64,000 nt of DNA. Source: Phoronis australis. Taxonomy: Eukaryota; Phoronida; Phoronidae. Position 1 is the first letter of the stretch. Each line of letters starts with the position of its first letter. The DNA lies in assembly GCA_002633005.1 (NCBI GenBank), contig NMRA01000624.1:109109-173108 (forward strand), in the 5' to 3' direction. The translations under genes and the position numbers were made by a program. Below are positions 45,840 to 58,238 of this stretch, in pieces. A model generated the notes under the pieces. That model was not told where the DNA came from, searched no databases, and was given only the letters and a program-made list of their open reading frames with translations.

Positions 45840-46190
45840 TGGAGAGTAAATAATGAAATCCAGTAATTAATTTATTTTTCATAACCCCTAATTAGACAAG
45901 TAAAACTGATTATTAATTAAGTAATCAACTACAAAAAAGAGTAACTACGCTAGCGCCCTCTTTAAAGATTACTATAATCAATCAACCAAAATAATCAAAT
46001 GTCTTATCTGCTATCCAAGTTAGGACTCTCCACTTGTTGGATGTCTGTCGTGTTGGTGAATCTTCGAACTACAGTACACACACTGTATAGCGACAGTGTA
46101 CATGTACTTGTTGGTCACCGTCCCTTGTGATGCAACGCTTGCATGCACTTTCTTGTACCCGCGATTCTTCTTGCTGGTCACAGTCTCTTG
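45840..46190 (-). repeat. dispersed repeat, inverted copy
   Basis: Reverse complement of 11183-11440. This copy has about 60 bp more, because GTGACCA.CAAG occurs twice (internal duplication). A 69-codon minus frame covers much of it but is not preserved in the other copy. Confidence 0.75.
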
Positions 46191-46239
46191 CTGATGACGC
46201 AACACTTCAGGTAATATCTTACTACCCACAATGCAAGTG

Positions 46240-48588
46240 ACTAGCTCTTAGTTAACTTCCTTTTCGCTAACCCCTTGCCAAGATCCTTTCTAGAATCTTC
46301 CACGAGATGACTCTGTCGTACAATTGCTTCTGTACACCGTAGTAAGTCTTTATGCTTCAACTACTATAGCGCATCTAATTATCTTGTTGATTTCAGCCCC
46401 TAATATAACATTCTACTTATCTAGTGATTGGCTAATAAAAACCACATGATCATATCCAATCATATTATTGGCTGTTACAATTTGTTCTCAGAATTTTCTA
46501 GAATCTCTAGAGTACTTTAACCCCAGAACCCAAAGTTGTAAACACCATCTAAGAATAGATTTTGACGTTAAAGTACATATCAACAAGTCTGACCCCATGA
46601 TTTAAAAGTACATATGCACAAATTTTGGGCAACTAAAAATGGATCTATTTTTACTTAATTAATCGATATTTATTCTGAAAACGAGAAAAAAAAGATTTAG
46701 CAGAACCACCTTGGAAGAGCACAACCGCAACAATTAAATCGAATCTCCCGCCAGGTACCAGAACAGCTTCGTATACCCTCTGTCCTTTCACTCACAAAGT
46801 CGCCATAATATTGAGCCAACGAGGTGTACTTACATATATGATAGAATGGTGCCGTGGAAAACGAAGACAAAGCGTAGTTTTGATCCTAAGGGACTTGTGC
46901 GTCTACATGCATACGACTGTTGACGTTGAAAAAGAATGCTACGAGTCGCCTCAGGTCTCTGTGGTCATGAACACAGAAAGTTGTGAAAAGAGACAAATCC
47001 TCACCCTAATTCCTCAATTCAGTTAATAAGTTGACATTTCGATGTTTTGATCTCATGTTAACAACATACTTTAACCACCGACTCGATTTTTGTAATACCC
47101 TCCTTACTTGGTTTAGCATCAGTCTCCCAGCGCATGACGTGTACAGGCTATGAACCGTGTGACCTACATGTACTTAGAAAGTATGGCGTAAACAACAGTG
47201 AACGTTGGAAACGAATAAGTCGTCGAATTAAGTTAGTTACGCACTGCAAATGAGTTGACAATGCGAGTAAACGTTGAAATGGCTAACCTAGTTAAAAATT
47301 ATATTGGTTACATGTACCGAAAACAAGTTTTCATCGAATAATTAACCGAAGAATTCGAGGTTTTCACTTGTCCCAGTTTAATCAGATTTTTCTCGGCTTC
47401 GGCAAATCAACTTTATTTGAACTTAGGAACACTTGTCTAGTTCTCAAAAACTACTGGATGGATTTCGCTGAAACTTTCTAAACTTAATATTTAGTCATTA
47501 ATGTCAAAAACAATATAAGGATTTTCGACTTAAAGGCCTAGTTTTTGCGTAATGTGACAAAGACGAATACGACTTCAAATTTTTACAAAAATACATTACG
47601 TTTTGAGAGTTGATTTGTCATAGAAACCAAACGAACAGACTAATCGAAAATTCCTAACAGTGTTTTTGAGGTAACTGGTGAAGTTTTCATTTAAAGAAGG
47701 TTTCAATAAAATCGACCGAGGGGTTATTTTGCTATGAATGCACCTTTCTTAAAAATGAAATTTTGATTTAAAAATGTTTTTAACGTAAAAATATTTATGA
47801 CACATAAATACAAAAAGTATATTTATATTCGGTGATGTTTGTTCTTTCAGAAAATATATACTTTTACTTGTTGACAAAGCTTAAATTTTTGATATACGAG
47901 TTAGAATGGAGGCCAATAAATAAGGTTGGAGATAACTTTAAATCTATGTCATAGTAATCACACAGTTATTTACAGTAATTCTAACCAATTACAAGGTGCT
48001 TCACAGACTCAGTGATTTTTTCAAATAAAACTTTAAAAATGGTACGATTTATTTTCTAATTATAAATTCTGATATCTTTTTGAACCCAAACAGTTTATCT
48101 GCTAATATCTCAAAATGTGTTAACTCCAGTCATCTGATACTTTACATTGTCATTACCGGTGTATGGAAAGATGTACATCTGTTCCAACGACTGGTGGTAA
48201 ATATATAATTGACCAAATTGTTCACCCAGTTATAGTTTGCAATATCAATGCATCATGGTGAACATTCAGTCCCAACAGCATTCAAAACGTTTTGTTTTAT
48301 ATAGCATCATCGCGATCTATATAATTATTATAATACTTTTCTTCAAAGTATGTTATGCATTTTCAATGATTGTAACAACAAGCATTTTGCAAATCAGGGA
48401 TTTGCACAAATCTGTAGTTTGCAATCAACTTTTTATGTTAGTGAGCTAACCTCCACTTTTGCACATGACTACAAAGGAAAATCAATGATGTGTGGGCTCG
48501 TGGAAGGACACAAAGTTACATAAAGCATGAAATATGAGATCATGCCATTTGAGCAACATAACTGTGTTGAGAAAGAAAATGACAGAAT
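46240..48588. other. unassigned AT-rich stretch
   Basis: Very AT-rich around 47400-48400. A 71-codon frame at 46811-47026 has no domain. I see no repeat boundary or RNA gene. Confidence 0.4.
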
Positions 48589-49691
48589 CAATCTTCACAC
48601 CTTTGAACAAACAGAATGATAAATTGCACTTCCTGCAAAAACATCAGAAATTGCAGCAACATGAATACTAAACACTTGAAAATAACTAAAAAACTCTGGT
48701 TCAGAGAAGCATTGATGATTTGTAAAAACTACTAATGTTAAATCTTGGGAGAAAATAGGAGCCATTAGATTTTACACAGATTTTCATGTGCGTATCATTT
48801 GCCTAATGATGCAAAATAAGATGTGACATTAACTATTGAATAAAAATCCAGTTTGTTCTAGTGGTCAGCTGAGCTTGTAGCTAAGTGAATTATAGGAATA
48901 CAAGATAGGATAAATATCTCCTTTCCGTAATTGGTGAAAAATCTTTTAATTTCAGAGAAGAATAAATGGAATGACCAAATGAGCAAGCGCGACACCTTTC
49001 AGAGAAGGTGGTAGAAAGAGCATGTTGATCCTTTAACAGAAGAAGAAATCCGATCATCGCTGACATTTTTTTGCAAGGCACTATGATAAGATTTGAAATG
49101 GGAAGGAGGCTATCGTCCACAGCTGAGTGTGCATCGGCTGCATCATGAATCCTGTGGACACTACAGAAACATGTGGACAACGTGTCGTCATAGTCTTCAT
49201 CGCGGTACCTACTGATGCTATCTCCTGTAAGTTCCACCCCACCAAACTCTTCATCTCCAAATTCGACATCGCTAATATCAACATCACCAAGGATACTTTC
49301 TGGACTCCAACAAGACAAAGCGTGACGATCTTGCTCAGTAGAGTTTCGAAAAGGACACAACACCTAGCCCATGTAACGCAGTTGAACAACTTAGTAACCG
49401 GGATCGCATTGCATGTATGTGGACTGGCGAACAGTCCGTCCAGAATTCAAATGTTTTATGCATATAACGTTTGATGATGGCTCACGATGCCTTCTTTAGT
49501 TACTTTGCGGGACCTAATGAAAACTAGTGTGAAAAGATTTCTGTTCTGTCAGGGCCTCAAACCCGAGATTCATTGCTTTCCATGCACCGAGCTATTAAAG
49601 CCAGTAGTCAGTAGAAGATATATCTCCACTATATATATATTAACATTGTCAGCATTGAACAATGATGTATATTTATTAAAAATGGATAACT
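48589..49691 (+). repeat. direct duplication, copy 1
   Basis: Near-identical to 49693-51596 apart from two indels (about 772 bp and 28 bp present only in copy 2), a poly-T length change and scattered substitutions. It ends with AATGGATAACT directly before a single N. See copy 2 and the findings for the likely assembly origin. Confidence 0.9.
48890..49363 (-). CDS. acidic open frame, 157 codons, unknown
   Basis: Reads MLCPFRNSTEQDRHALSCWS and then a strongly acidic segment (VDISDVEFGDEEFGG..., RDEDYDD) followed by a Cys/Leu-rich half. The biased acidic stretch looks coding. In the duplicate copy (50960-51268) a one-base difference in a T-run truncates it after CKKC, which is compatible with allelic or sequencing indels. 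A CTAG just upstream could be an acceptor. No family recognised. Confidence 0.35.
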   Translation of the reverse strand: MLCPFRNSTEQDRHALSCWSPESILGDVDISDVEFGDEEFGGVELTGDSISRYRDEDYDDTLSTCFCSVHRIHDAADAHSAVDDSLLPISNLIIVPCKKMSAMIGFLLLLKDQHALSTTFSERCRACSFGHSIYSSLKLKDFSPITERRYLSYLVFL

Positions 49692-49692
49692 N
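49692..49692. other. single N at duplication junction
   Basis: The only N in this region falls exactly between the two near-identical copies, a signature of an artificial join. Confidence 0.95.
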
Positions 49693-51596
49693 CAATCTTC
49701 ACACCTTTGAACAAACAGAATGACAAATTGCACTTCCTGCAAAAACATCAGAAATTGCAGCAACATTAATAGACAATATTTTTTCTACTTTCCACGGTGC
49801 ATTTAATTATTATTTTAGACGAGAAAATAACAGAATGTCGAGGTACTGCCATATTTCACACATTATTCATTGACTCCAGCATCAGCCGTTGCAAAGTTTC
49901 AAGTGCACAGAAATTTTTCTAACACTTCACGTGTGGCTAAGGAACAAAGAGCTGTCAAAAGTAGCACGTTATTGAACCAACAATTGTAGCAGGTGCTGAA
50001 AGTGATTCATTAGTCAAGGCTTTGTAGCACTGGCTGAGCATAGAACAGACATTACGTTGTGCGTTTTGTCTGAGTGGACTTGTGAGCATACAATCAAGAT
50101 TAATGAAGTGACTAACTCGAACCCGTGCTCAGTCTACCATTGCATCAAAAACCTACTGGGACCGATCAGTGACAACCTGCGCCCACCTATCCATGGGGTA
50201 AAACGTGACAAGAGCCTAGACCAACTGACTGGAGCTGAGAACTCGCTAAGGGAATGCTGGCGTAAACAAAACGTTGTCACACATTATCAGTCCTGTTTGA
50301 ATCATTTGCTTTGGTTTGGAAACTACATCCAATGTTAGGAATGGCTTTTAATGACCTTCGATACTTTATGTGAAATTCGAAAGGCCTGTTTGTTTCCATA
50401 TGGTATGTGGGAGAGCCAGAAGAGCAAGGAAAGGGAAGTCAGTCGCTACAGCTACTCCAGGTCCAGCTTCAGTGACCCCAGCTAAACGTGATCTGAAGCT
50501 TATGCATCTCGTCAAGCTGACGTACAAGTACATTATCATGAATACTAAACACTTGAAAAATAACTAAAAAACTCTGGTTCAGAGAAGCATTGATGATTTG
50601 TAAAAAATGCAGAACATCCTATACTTAACAATCTATGTCAATGTTAAATCTTGGGAGAAAATATGAGCCATTAGATTTTACACAGATTTTCATGTGCGTA
50701 TCATTTGTCTAATGACGCAAAATAAGATGTGACATTAACTATTGAATAAAAATCCAGTTTGTATTAGTGGTCAGCTGAGCTTGTAGCTAAGTTAATTATA
50801 GGAATACAAGATATGATAAATATCTCCTTTCCGTAATTGGTGAAAAATCTTTTAATTTCAGAGAAGAATAAATGGATTGACCAAATGAGCAAGCGCGACA
50901 CCTTTCAGAGAAGGTGGTAGAAAGAGCATGTTGATCCTTTAACAGAAGAAGAAATCCGATCATCGCTTACATTTTTTGCAAGGCACTATGATAAGATTTG
51001 AAATGGGAAGGAGGCTATCGTCCACAGCTGAGTGTGCATCGGCTGCATCATGAATCCTGTTGACACTACAGAAACATGTGGACAACGTGTCGTCATAGTC
51101 TTCATCGCGGTACCTACTGATGCTATCTCCTGTAAGTTCCACCCCACCAAACTCTTCATCTCCAAATTCGACATCGCTAATATCAACATCACCAAGGATA
51201 CTTTCTGGACTCCAACAAGACAAAACGTGACGATCTTGCTCAGTAGAGTTTCGAAAAGGACACAACACCTAGCCCATGTAACGCAGTTGAACTACTTAGT
51301 AACCGGGATCGCATTGCATGTATTTGGACTGGCGAACAGTCCGTCCAGAATTCAAATGTTTTATGCATATAACGTTTGATGATGGCTCACGATGCCTTCT
51401 TTAGTTACTTTGCGGGACCTAATGAAAACTAGTGTGAAAAGATTTCTGTTCTGTCAGGGCCTCAAACCCGAGATTCATTGCTTTCCATGCACCGAGCTAT
51501 TAAAGCCAGTAGTCAGTAGAAGATATATCTCCACTATATATATATTAACATTGTCAGCATTGAACAATGATGTATATTTATTAAAAATGGATAACT
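49693..51596 (+). repeat. direct duplication, copy 2
   Basis: Starts with the same CAATCTTCACACCTTTGAAC as copy 1 and ends with the same AATGGATAACT. It contains an extra segment, about 49765-50536, missing from copy 1. That segment includes a 93-codon + frame (50057-50338) with no recognised domain; it could be an element present on only one haplotype. Confidence 0.9.
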
Positions 51597-52729
51597 CATA
51601 ATTTAAATGTGTACTCAATGGTTATTTTGCACTTACAGTCATCGTCCATGGCATCGTATGCTATGTCCTAAGAAACATCAATCGTTAGCCTGTAATATAG
51701 AAATTCAAAAATGTTCAAGTGTGTCTCTAACTTAAACTGTTTAACATTGGTCAGTCTGTATTCATTGGATTTCAGCACATATCATCTAACCACGATTAAG
51801 GTACACTGTATGATATACAGAAACCTAACCATGTACGACATGGTCTCTATACTTAGATTTCAGAAAACAGACTTGATGTCAAATAAAATATCACCACAAA
51901 TTTTATGACTTGTGTATGCTACTGATAAAAACTCCTCAAAATCCCAACTATTTCAACGTTGCCTTCGAATATAAACTTTTGAATTATGCAGCAATCAACT
52001 TCAAAAAAATATCAAATTCGATGCAAAGAAATGTAAGCTGCAGAAGCAATCAGTGAATTCAACTCTGCCGCACTGTATTCGAATAAGTTAGGAATACCAA
52101 ATTGTCACGTTAAAAACAAAAATATGACGAGATTAGTCGCAGGATGACCTACAAGACCACACCTAGCAGGTGGTACTTACTCAAAAGGGTCACCAAAATG
52201 CTGCCTATCTGCTTTTAATGCAATCACTTTTAGGTACATTTCTGGAAATTACAAATATATACAGTACATACACACAGAGTTTGCAAAATGCAGTCATGCT
52301 TAGAAGAGAAACGTGTGCACACCATTCCTGACCATACCAGACATGTAGACAATTCATTTTATGGAAAAGTACCATGAATGTTATATTCACAAAATATTTC
52401 ACAATTCAATTATCAGTTGCAACACTAAACAATTTGTTGTCAAGATAATTTATGAGCACTGACTAGTTAAAGATCAGGGGCCCGTCCCAACAAAAATGAC
52501 TTAGCTAAGACAATTTTTAAAATTTTAGTAAAATTTAAAATAAAGTTAAATTTGTCTCTAAACTAATTCAAGAAAGAAATCTTAAGTTTGACTTAAGTGT
52601 TTGGCATAGGTTTTGTCTAAATTTGGACTAACTTACAAAAATTAGAAGATTCAAATTTGGAAGTTAGGACAAAACGTAATGTTAAGTCAAAAAATAACTT
52701 TTGTTTCTTTTTCAGGTGATTATTATGGT
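51597..52729. other. unassigned stretch with palindrome-rich segment
   Basis: Nothing coding. At about 52480-52690 the sequence carries AGGGGCCCGTCCCAAC followed by inverted words (GACTTAAG/CTTAAGT, GACAAATTTA-like), perhaps a small non-autonomous element or the 3' flank of the LINE. Boundaries unclear. Confidence 0.35.
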
Positions 52730-55436
52730 TTATAAACAAGTAGAAAAAACAAACAATTTCTGCATTGAGTTAACGTGAGCAATGAAATTTTCCCATTTCG
52801 CAGAGGAGCTGGAATAAAAATTTTTGATATGTTTTAATTTTTCAGCATTATACATGTAGTACGTATAAGTACATGTATGTGTAACAAACGTGTGAAAATT
52901 AGGAATATTTTTGTGACATCTCTGCTTGTAAATGTACTGTTTGGCTATTAGAATCAATATGTTAAATACAAAATCGTGCGTCTCAGCAGGTCCAAAAATA
53001 AAACGTTCGGAAGAAAGACTGTTGGGAAGCTGAATGCGACACTTTTGCATTAGCTTTCCTAATTCCTTCCAGAAATTTTGTACAAGGCGACATTCCCAAA
53101 AAAGGTGTGGCAGCGTGCCTGGACCGTTATTACAAACATCAATTTGAATCCCGAAAACGGATTTTGGCTAAACAGGTGCATATGTACATGTATTTGTTGC
53201 AATAATCCCGTGTAATATTCTAAATTGGAACCATCTAATATTGCGATCCTTTGTAATTCCATAAGGCAATGCGTATATTTTCTTCCAATCTAAACTACAT
53301 GTATCTCCTAACTCTATTTTCCTTTCACACTCTGACTTAGAAGACTTCTTAACGTCATTAAAGACTGAACGAATATGTATACAACCCTTCAAATCTTTCC
53401 GTAGGTGAGTAATTGCTAAAGGCATGTAAGGAGGGTAGATATTAACACTTTAAATATACTTTGAATTAGACTTTTTGAAACCATCTTAGAACGGACACAA
53501 CACCATTATATTCTACAACGTTGGTTTTACATCGAACACATTTTTCTTCTTTTCAGACCAACGAAATCACTATCAGAAGTAAACATATCTCGAATAAATC
53601 TTAAGCCTTTTACAAACCAAGTCTTATAAAAAACACTTGAGCCTCCGGTCGCCAAGTCACTGCGGGCCATGGCTTAAAGCTTTGCTGAAAGTATGCGTAT
53701 AAACCATTTGAACTCCCCCTTGATCATGTCCTGAACAGGACGTGGTTCGTTTAATTTTATCATTACGACATCCAACGTCACTGATGTGTCGTCCGCATAT
53801 TGTGAAATCAAATATTACTTATTTCTTGCAACTACACCAGCAATATTTTAATTTATTATTCTTGATTAAATACGCCAAAATCTCTGCGCACAATATAAAA
53901 ATGTAGGGAGACAAAGGGCCACCTTGTCTGCAGCCACGCGAAATATTGAACGAGGAACATGGGTGACCATTTAGGACAACACAGTACTTAATATTACTGT
54001 AAAAAATTTCCATCCACCTTCTCATAGAGCAACCAAAATTAAGGAAAGATAATGTTTGTTAAATAAAACTCCACGACAATGAATCAAATGTTTTCTAAAA
54101 ATCAATCAGTGAAGCAATCCAGGTTTCTGAGCTGCATGGGCATAAAACATTAAATCATATAGCACGCGGATATTTTCGTTCATATTTCTTCCAGAAACCT
54201 GTCGGGTCCTTACCGATTAGTTTTCCCGAAACGGATTTTAACCGTTCAGCTACAGCCTATGAAGCCAATTTACATTATATGTAACATTGAGTAAGGATAT
54301 GGGTCTCCATTTTTTCAAATAAGGTTTAATTCATCTGCTCTCTTAGGGGTGCAGGCAATCACTCCCTCTTTCTGTGTTGATAACTGGCCAACTGCAAAAC
54401 CAGTATTGAGTGAGCGAACAACGAAATGTCCAATGTCAGCCTAAAAAAATAAAAAAATACACTGAAAAAACATCTTGTGGTTTTTCGTTTTTTTCAAGCA
54501 TTGTGTGGCTTCGTCAAATGTAAGAAGACCTTCTAATTTTTCTTTTTCTGTCTCATTCAGTTTGGAGATAAAAACCTTATCCAGAAGAGTTTCTGATGCA
54601 GTATTGTTAGAGTGTCTATATTTGTAAAGATTTTCATAAAACGTTTTGGTTTCCCGAATATCCTCTTCTTCACTACTGTTTTAGCATTGTCAGACTTCCA
54701 CAACAAGGTATAAACTTATTTGTGTAATGCCTATTTTCCAAGTGAAAAAATATTTGGAAGGTTTTTCACCCTCTTCAATCCATATTGCTCTCGACCTAGT
54801 CATAAGACCTCTTAACTAATTTTGCCTTAGCTCGGCATATCTATTTTTTGTTCAAGTAGTTCCCTATCAATGCTTCGACTTTTTTCAATAGGCTTATTTT
54901 TTCGATAAGTTGTTGTACAGCTCTATCATTTTTTCTAAGTAAGTAGCAAATCTCCATCAATATCGTTTCAAGAAAAAGTGGATCATTTATAGACCATTGT
55001 AGATCTGATATACTTGAACTATCAACTGTCTGAATATCGTCAGTCATATACTGTTGTTTACCTAAATTAATAGTACCTTTGTCTGCGGCAATATACTCAG
55101 AGTTTTTTAGGAGAGAGTCATTTAACTTCCAACCTGATTTCCTACTCCTGAATACATCATTTTAAAAACAATCGTTAGAATTGAATGATCGGTAAGAGAA
55201 TTCTATTATGGAGCCTTCAATATCTGCTAAAAGGTTTTCAGAAATATGAAAAAAATCTAGTCTGAATTATTTACTTCCAGCTCCCCAAGTGCGTTCTTTA
55301 CTATTGGAGTTTAGTTCCCGCCACACATCACCAACACACAATTCTGCACAAATCTCCATCAACTTAATCCGTGACTTCAGGTTATTAACCTGCCGATAAT
55401 TAAGCGTGTCCTTATACTGATCGAGAGCAAGATTAA

Positions 55437-57017
55437 AGGAAAATGCCACCCGATTTAATTAGTCTTTTTTACCGTCTTAATCGGTCTATATCCACATCGC
55501 CTCGCATACGGTCGACATTACCTTTCCGAGAGGTGTCGCGTTAACCTGTGTGGAAGATGAGAAACGACGATGCGACGTCAGTGGTTCATTAGCAGAGTGA
55601 ATGCCGCTATGTTGCCGTGCATCGTTCACGCTTGTCCGAACTATGAAGCTGAGATGAGAGCGGGTACATCGTTTTTTCGACTTCTTCGAGAGTTCAAAGT
55701 GCTTAGGAAAGGAAACGCGGTAGTGAAGAATAAAAAGTACGCTGTTAATAGCAAGTATGAGGCCTTGAAACCTCTCCGTGTCTGAATGCCGGCTTACCAA
55801 ACAAATTTCCATACGTTACGTTGTATGTGCATTTTCACGGCGCCTCTCTAGTATTTCTTGATCACTGTATTCTGCTTCGAACTGATAGCCTGTGAAAATT
55901 AACAATCCACATGTGAAGTCTTCGTCGGATGAAATCTGGTCTAGATGTCGAGATTCTATTGACAATCTGCGTTCTGTTTCAAAATAAAACATTCTTGCCC
56001 TAACCAATGCTTATATAAAACTGGTGCTTTAGATGCAATTTGTAATGGCTTTGGAGTATTTGTGAGTGCAAATGTTTTAAGAAGCCAGCAATGAATAAAC
56101 CGCTGCGTTACCGGCTTCAGATGCAATAAAGGTAATTGACAGGGCACCGAGGCTGTGTGAGCGCATGCTAATTCAGTGCTTGATGACGGAAACTGTTGTG
56201 AAACAATAACTCGATTCTCTATCCCACGGTCAGGTGTTAGGGGAACCTTTATTTACAAATACATTACTCAAATAATGATTGCCAATGTATAACTTCTGCC
56301 CTGACGGTTCTCTCGCCAAAGGAAAACCCTGAATTCGCGGACCGCGACGAGTAAGTAGATTTGCACTTTCGTGACTAATTCACCAACATAATCACGTGCA
56401 CATTACTTCTTTGGCTCACTAATATAGTATTTCCTTGAATGGATGTTTAGTTTCCAAATTTGGCTGGTTTATGTTCGGGTTCCGAACCACTGGCCGGGAT
56501 AACGAGTCAGTCCGGCCGCGATGGCCCTGATCGGGTTCCGAGTCACTTGCCGGGAAATGTATTTAGAACTCAAAAAGTCAAGCAGCACAGATCTACGTTC
56601 TCCTGTCTGTATTTCATGGAAGAATAGAGAACAGACCCCAAACTCAAGCTACGGACCTTTGTAAATTGATGACCTTCCGAAATTTGTAGACTCCGGTGCG
56701 TCCTAAAACCAATAAATGCGTAACAGTGCAACTAAACAACACGTTTTTATAAGATCTCGGTGTATTTTAAGGGTTTTACATCGAAAGTTGACGATTTATT
56801 GTTGTTGAACGATGAATTCAAGCGATAACCTGACACCAGTAACCTGTGTTGTGAACTGCTGAACAGACTGCGTGTGAAACCAATGACCTCATTGGATAAT
56901 TTTAACACCTCTGTTTGCCGTCAGGTGTCAGGTAACGCAACCGAACGTGCCGTTATCGAGTAGAATTACTTGATCTAAATTGATACAAAATAGGTTGTTT
57001 TTGGATGGCATGCTCCT
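55437..57017 (+). mobile_element. Kolobok-like element copy 3, inside the LINE
   Basis: Flanked by TTAA at 55433-55436 and 57018-57021, with inverted ends AGGAAAATGCCACCC and GGATGGCATGCTCCT. Length 1581 bp. Removing it with one TTAA rejoins the LINE endonuclease in frame, so the boundaries are exact. It aligns over most of its length with 36154-37848. Confidence 0.85.
55570..55788 (+). pseudogene. THAP-like remnant in Kolobok-like element
   Basis: The frame contains MLPCIVHACPNYEAEMRAG, SFFRLLREFK and KYEALKPLRV. The Cys-x4-Cys spacing followed by SFFR.. resembles the first half of a THAP zinc finger, the DNA-binding domain of Kolobok transposases; the distal Cys/His residues and AVP box are not visible. 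The homologous spot at 36340-36430 is more decayed. Domain call is tentative. Confidence 0.4.
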
Positions 57018-57452
57018 TTAAAATCGCCTTCCCAAATAACAGAGAAATTTCGTATATCTTGAATATCTTTCATTCGTTCAAAAGAATCAGCGACTCCCTA
57101 TTTGGACTATAAGTGTTAATTAACGTTATTCTTGTCTCATTAGTAATAATATCCGAAATTAGTATAATGCCATTGTTGTCTTGAATAATGTTATGTAATT
57201 TATACTCAAAAATGCTCTTAAAAGGATCGGCACTCCACTGGAGTTTTGATCTAATATCGTTTTATTCTCTCTCAGTGAAGTGTGTGTGCTGCACGCAATA
57301 AATGGAGTACTGTTTTTCTTCTAAATAATTAAGAACATCTTTTCGTTTTTCACGGATATCCCAGTCCTCTGCAGTTCAGTGAGATTACTTTAAGTTCACC
57401 TGTCATCATTATAACGCATATGCACATACATCAAATGACAATCAAATAATAG

Positions 57453-57734
57453 TGGTATAATCCTGACCCATTCACGCAACCTACACACAAAAGAAAACAA
57501 AATCAATACAAACACATCCACAAGTCCAACAAAGATTTCACAGAGTACAATATCAATGTGAAATTTGATGTAACACATAATAGAAAACACATGAAAACTG
57601 ATCCTCATGGTAAGGCTCATTTTCCCAGTATTTGTGATAAAGAGACTATAACTAAAACATTTAGAAACACTGTCCATGCGGTTCTCATACATAAAAAAGT
57701 AGAACGAAATTTAAGCATAACTACACTTCAATAA
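57453..57734 (+). CDS. 94-codon stop-to-stop frame without ATG start
   Basis: Open from after a TAG at 57450-57452 to a TAA at 57732-57734. The peptide is Lys/His/Asn-rich with NINVKFDVTHNRKHMKTDPH and ICDKETITKTFRNTVHAVLI, more protein-like than the overlapping minus frames. It lies upstream of LINE ORF2 but on the opposite strand. No family recognised; it could be part of another element. Confidence 0.25.
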   Translation, partial: WYNPDPFTQPTHKRKQNQYKHIHKSNKDFTEYNINVKFDVTHNRKHMKTDPHGKAHFPSICDKETITKTFRNTVHAVLIHKKVERNLSITTLQ

Positions 57735-58238
57735 AGTGACTCGGCTTTTTTGTATGCGTCTGGGACTTGTCGGGAGATCTGCACTGAGCAGATCACACAC
57801 ATAAATAATAAGGTTGCCTGCACTCCTTGCCTACACGCAATAAAGAGCCCTCTCATAAGTAGCCCCCCAGATAGATTGCCCAGCGTGAAGCTATGACGCT
57901 TAGACCAAAATAGAACAAAATAGAACACAGCTAGAGCAATAAAACTAAGCGAAACGGTTGTCAAGAACTTTGACATAACCTCTGAATAATTTGCTTTGAA
58001 GACAATGTGTTTTTCACAACGGCTAAAACTATGTTATAACTTGAAGGAAAATAGGCTAATTATATACACAGTAATGGCTACCGAAAGTACGGGAAGTGCG
58101 TTTTGTACTGAGGTCTCCCAATACGGTCCCAAACAACCTGACAATTATGGTACGCTACACTGAATTCAAGACGTTAGAAACTATTGCACTATTGTACTAT
58201 GTTCTGGCTTGCTTGTATAATGTTGAGCTGACAGAGAG

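Larger units (their letters stand above)
52730..57406 (-). pseudogene. L1/Tx1-like LINE ORF2, decayed and interrupted
   Basis: Starts at an ATG at 57406 reading MTGELKVISLNCRGLG, the N-terminus of an apurinic-type endonuclease. It continues with KRKDVLNYLEEKQYSIYCVQ and TRITLINTYSPNRE, is split by a Kolobok-like element (55437-57017), then DFNLALDQYKDTLNYR and DVWRELN. A linker region is at 55047-54841. The reverse transcriptase shows SRGCRQGGPLSPYIFILCAE at 54025-53819. The C-terminal end has LPHLFWECRLVQNFWKELG (about 53100) and terminates at 52730. Stops and frameshifts are frequent. No YADD box is readable. Clade assignment is by motif style. Confidence 0.8.

Noticed and set aside
49127-49474. 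115-codon + frame in the duplicated region
   Set aside because: Lies opposite the acidic minus frame; the duplicate copy keeps it equally open, so openness reflects near-identity and not selection. The minus frame has the stronger compositional bias.
57396-57976. Minus frames of 98 and 82 codons upstream of LINE ORF2
   Set aside because: Hydrophobic, low-complexity translations with no ORF1-type motif. Better motif evidence for an ORF1 tail is at 58239-58406.
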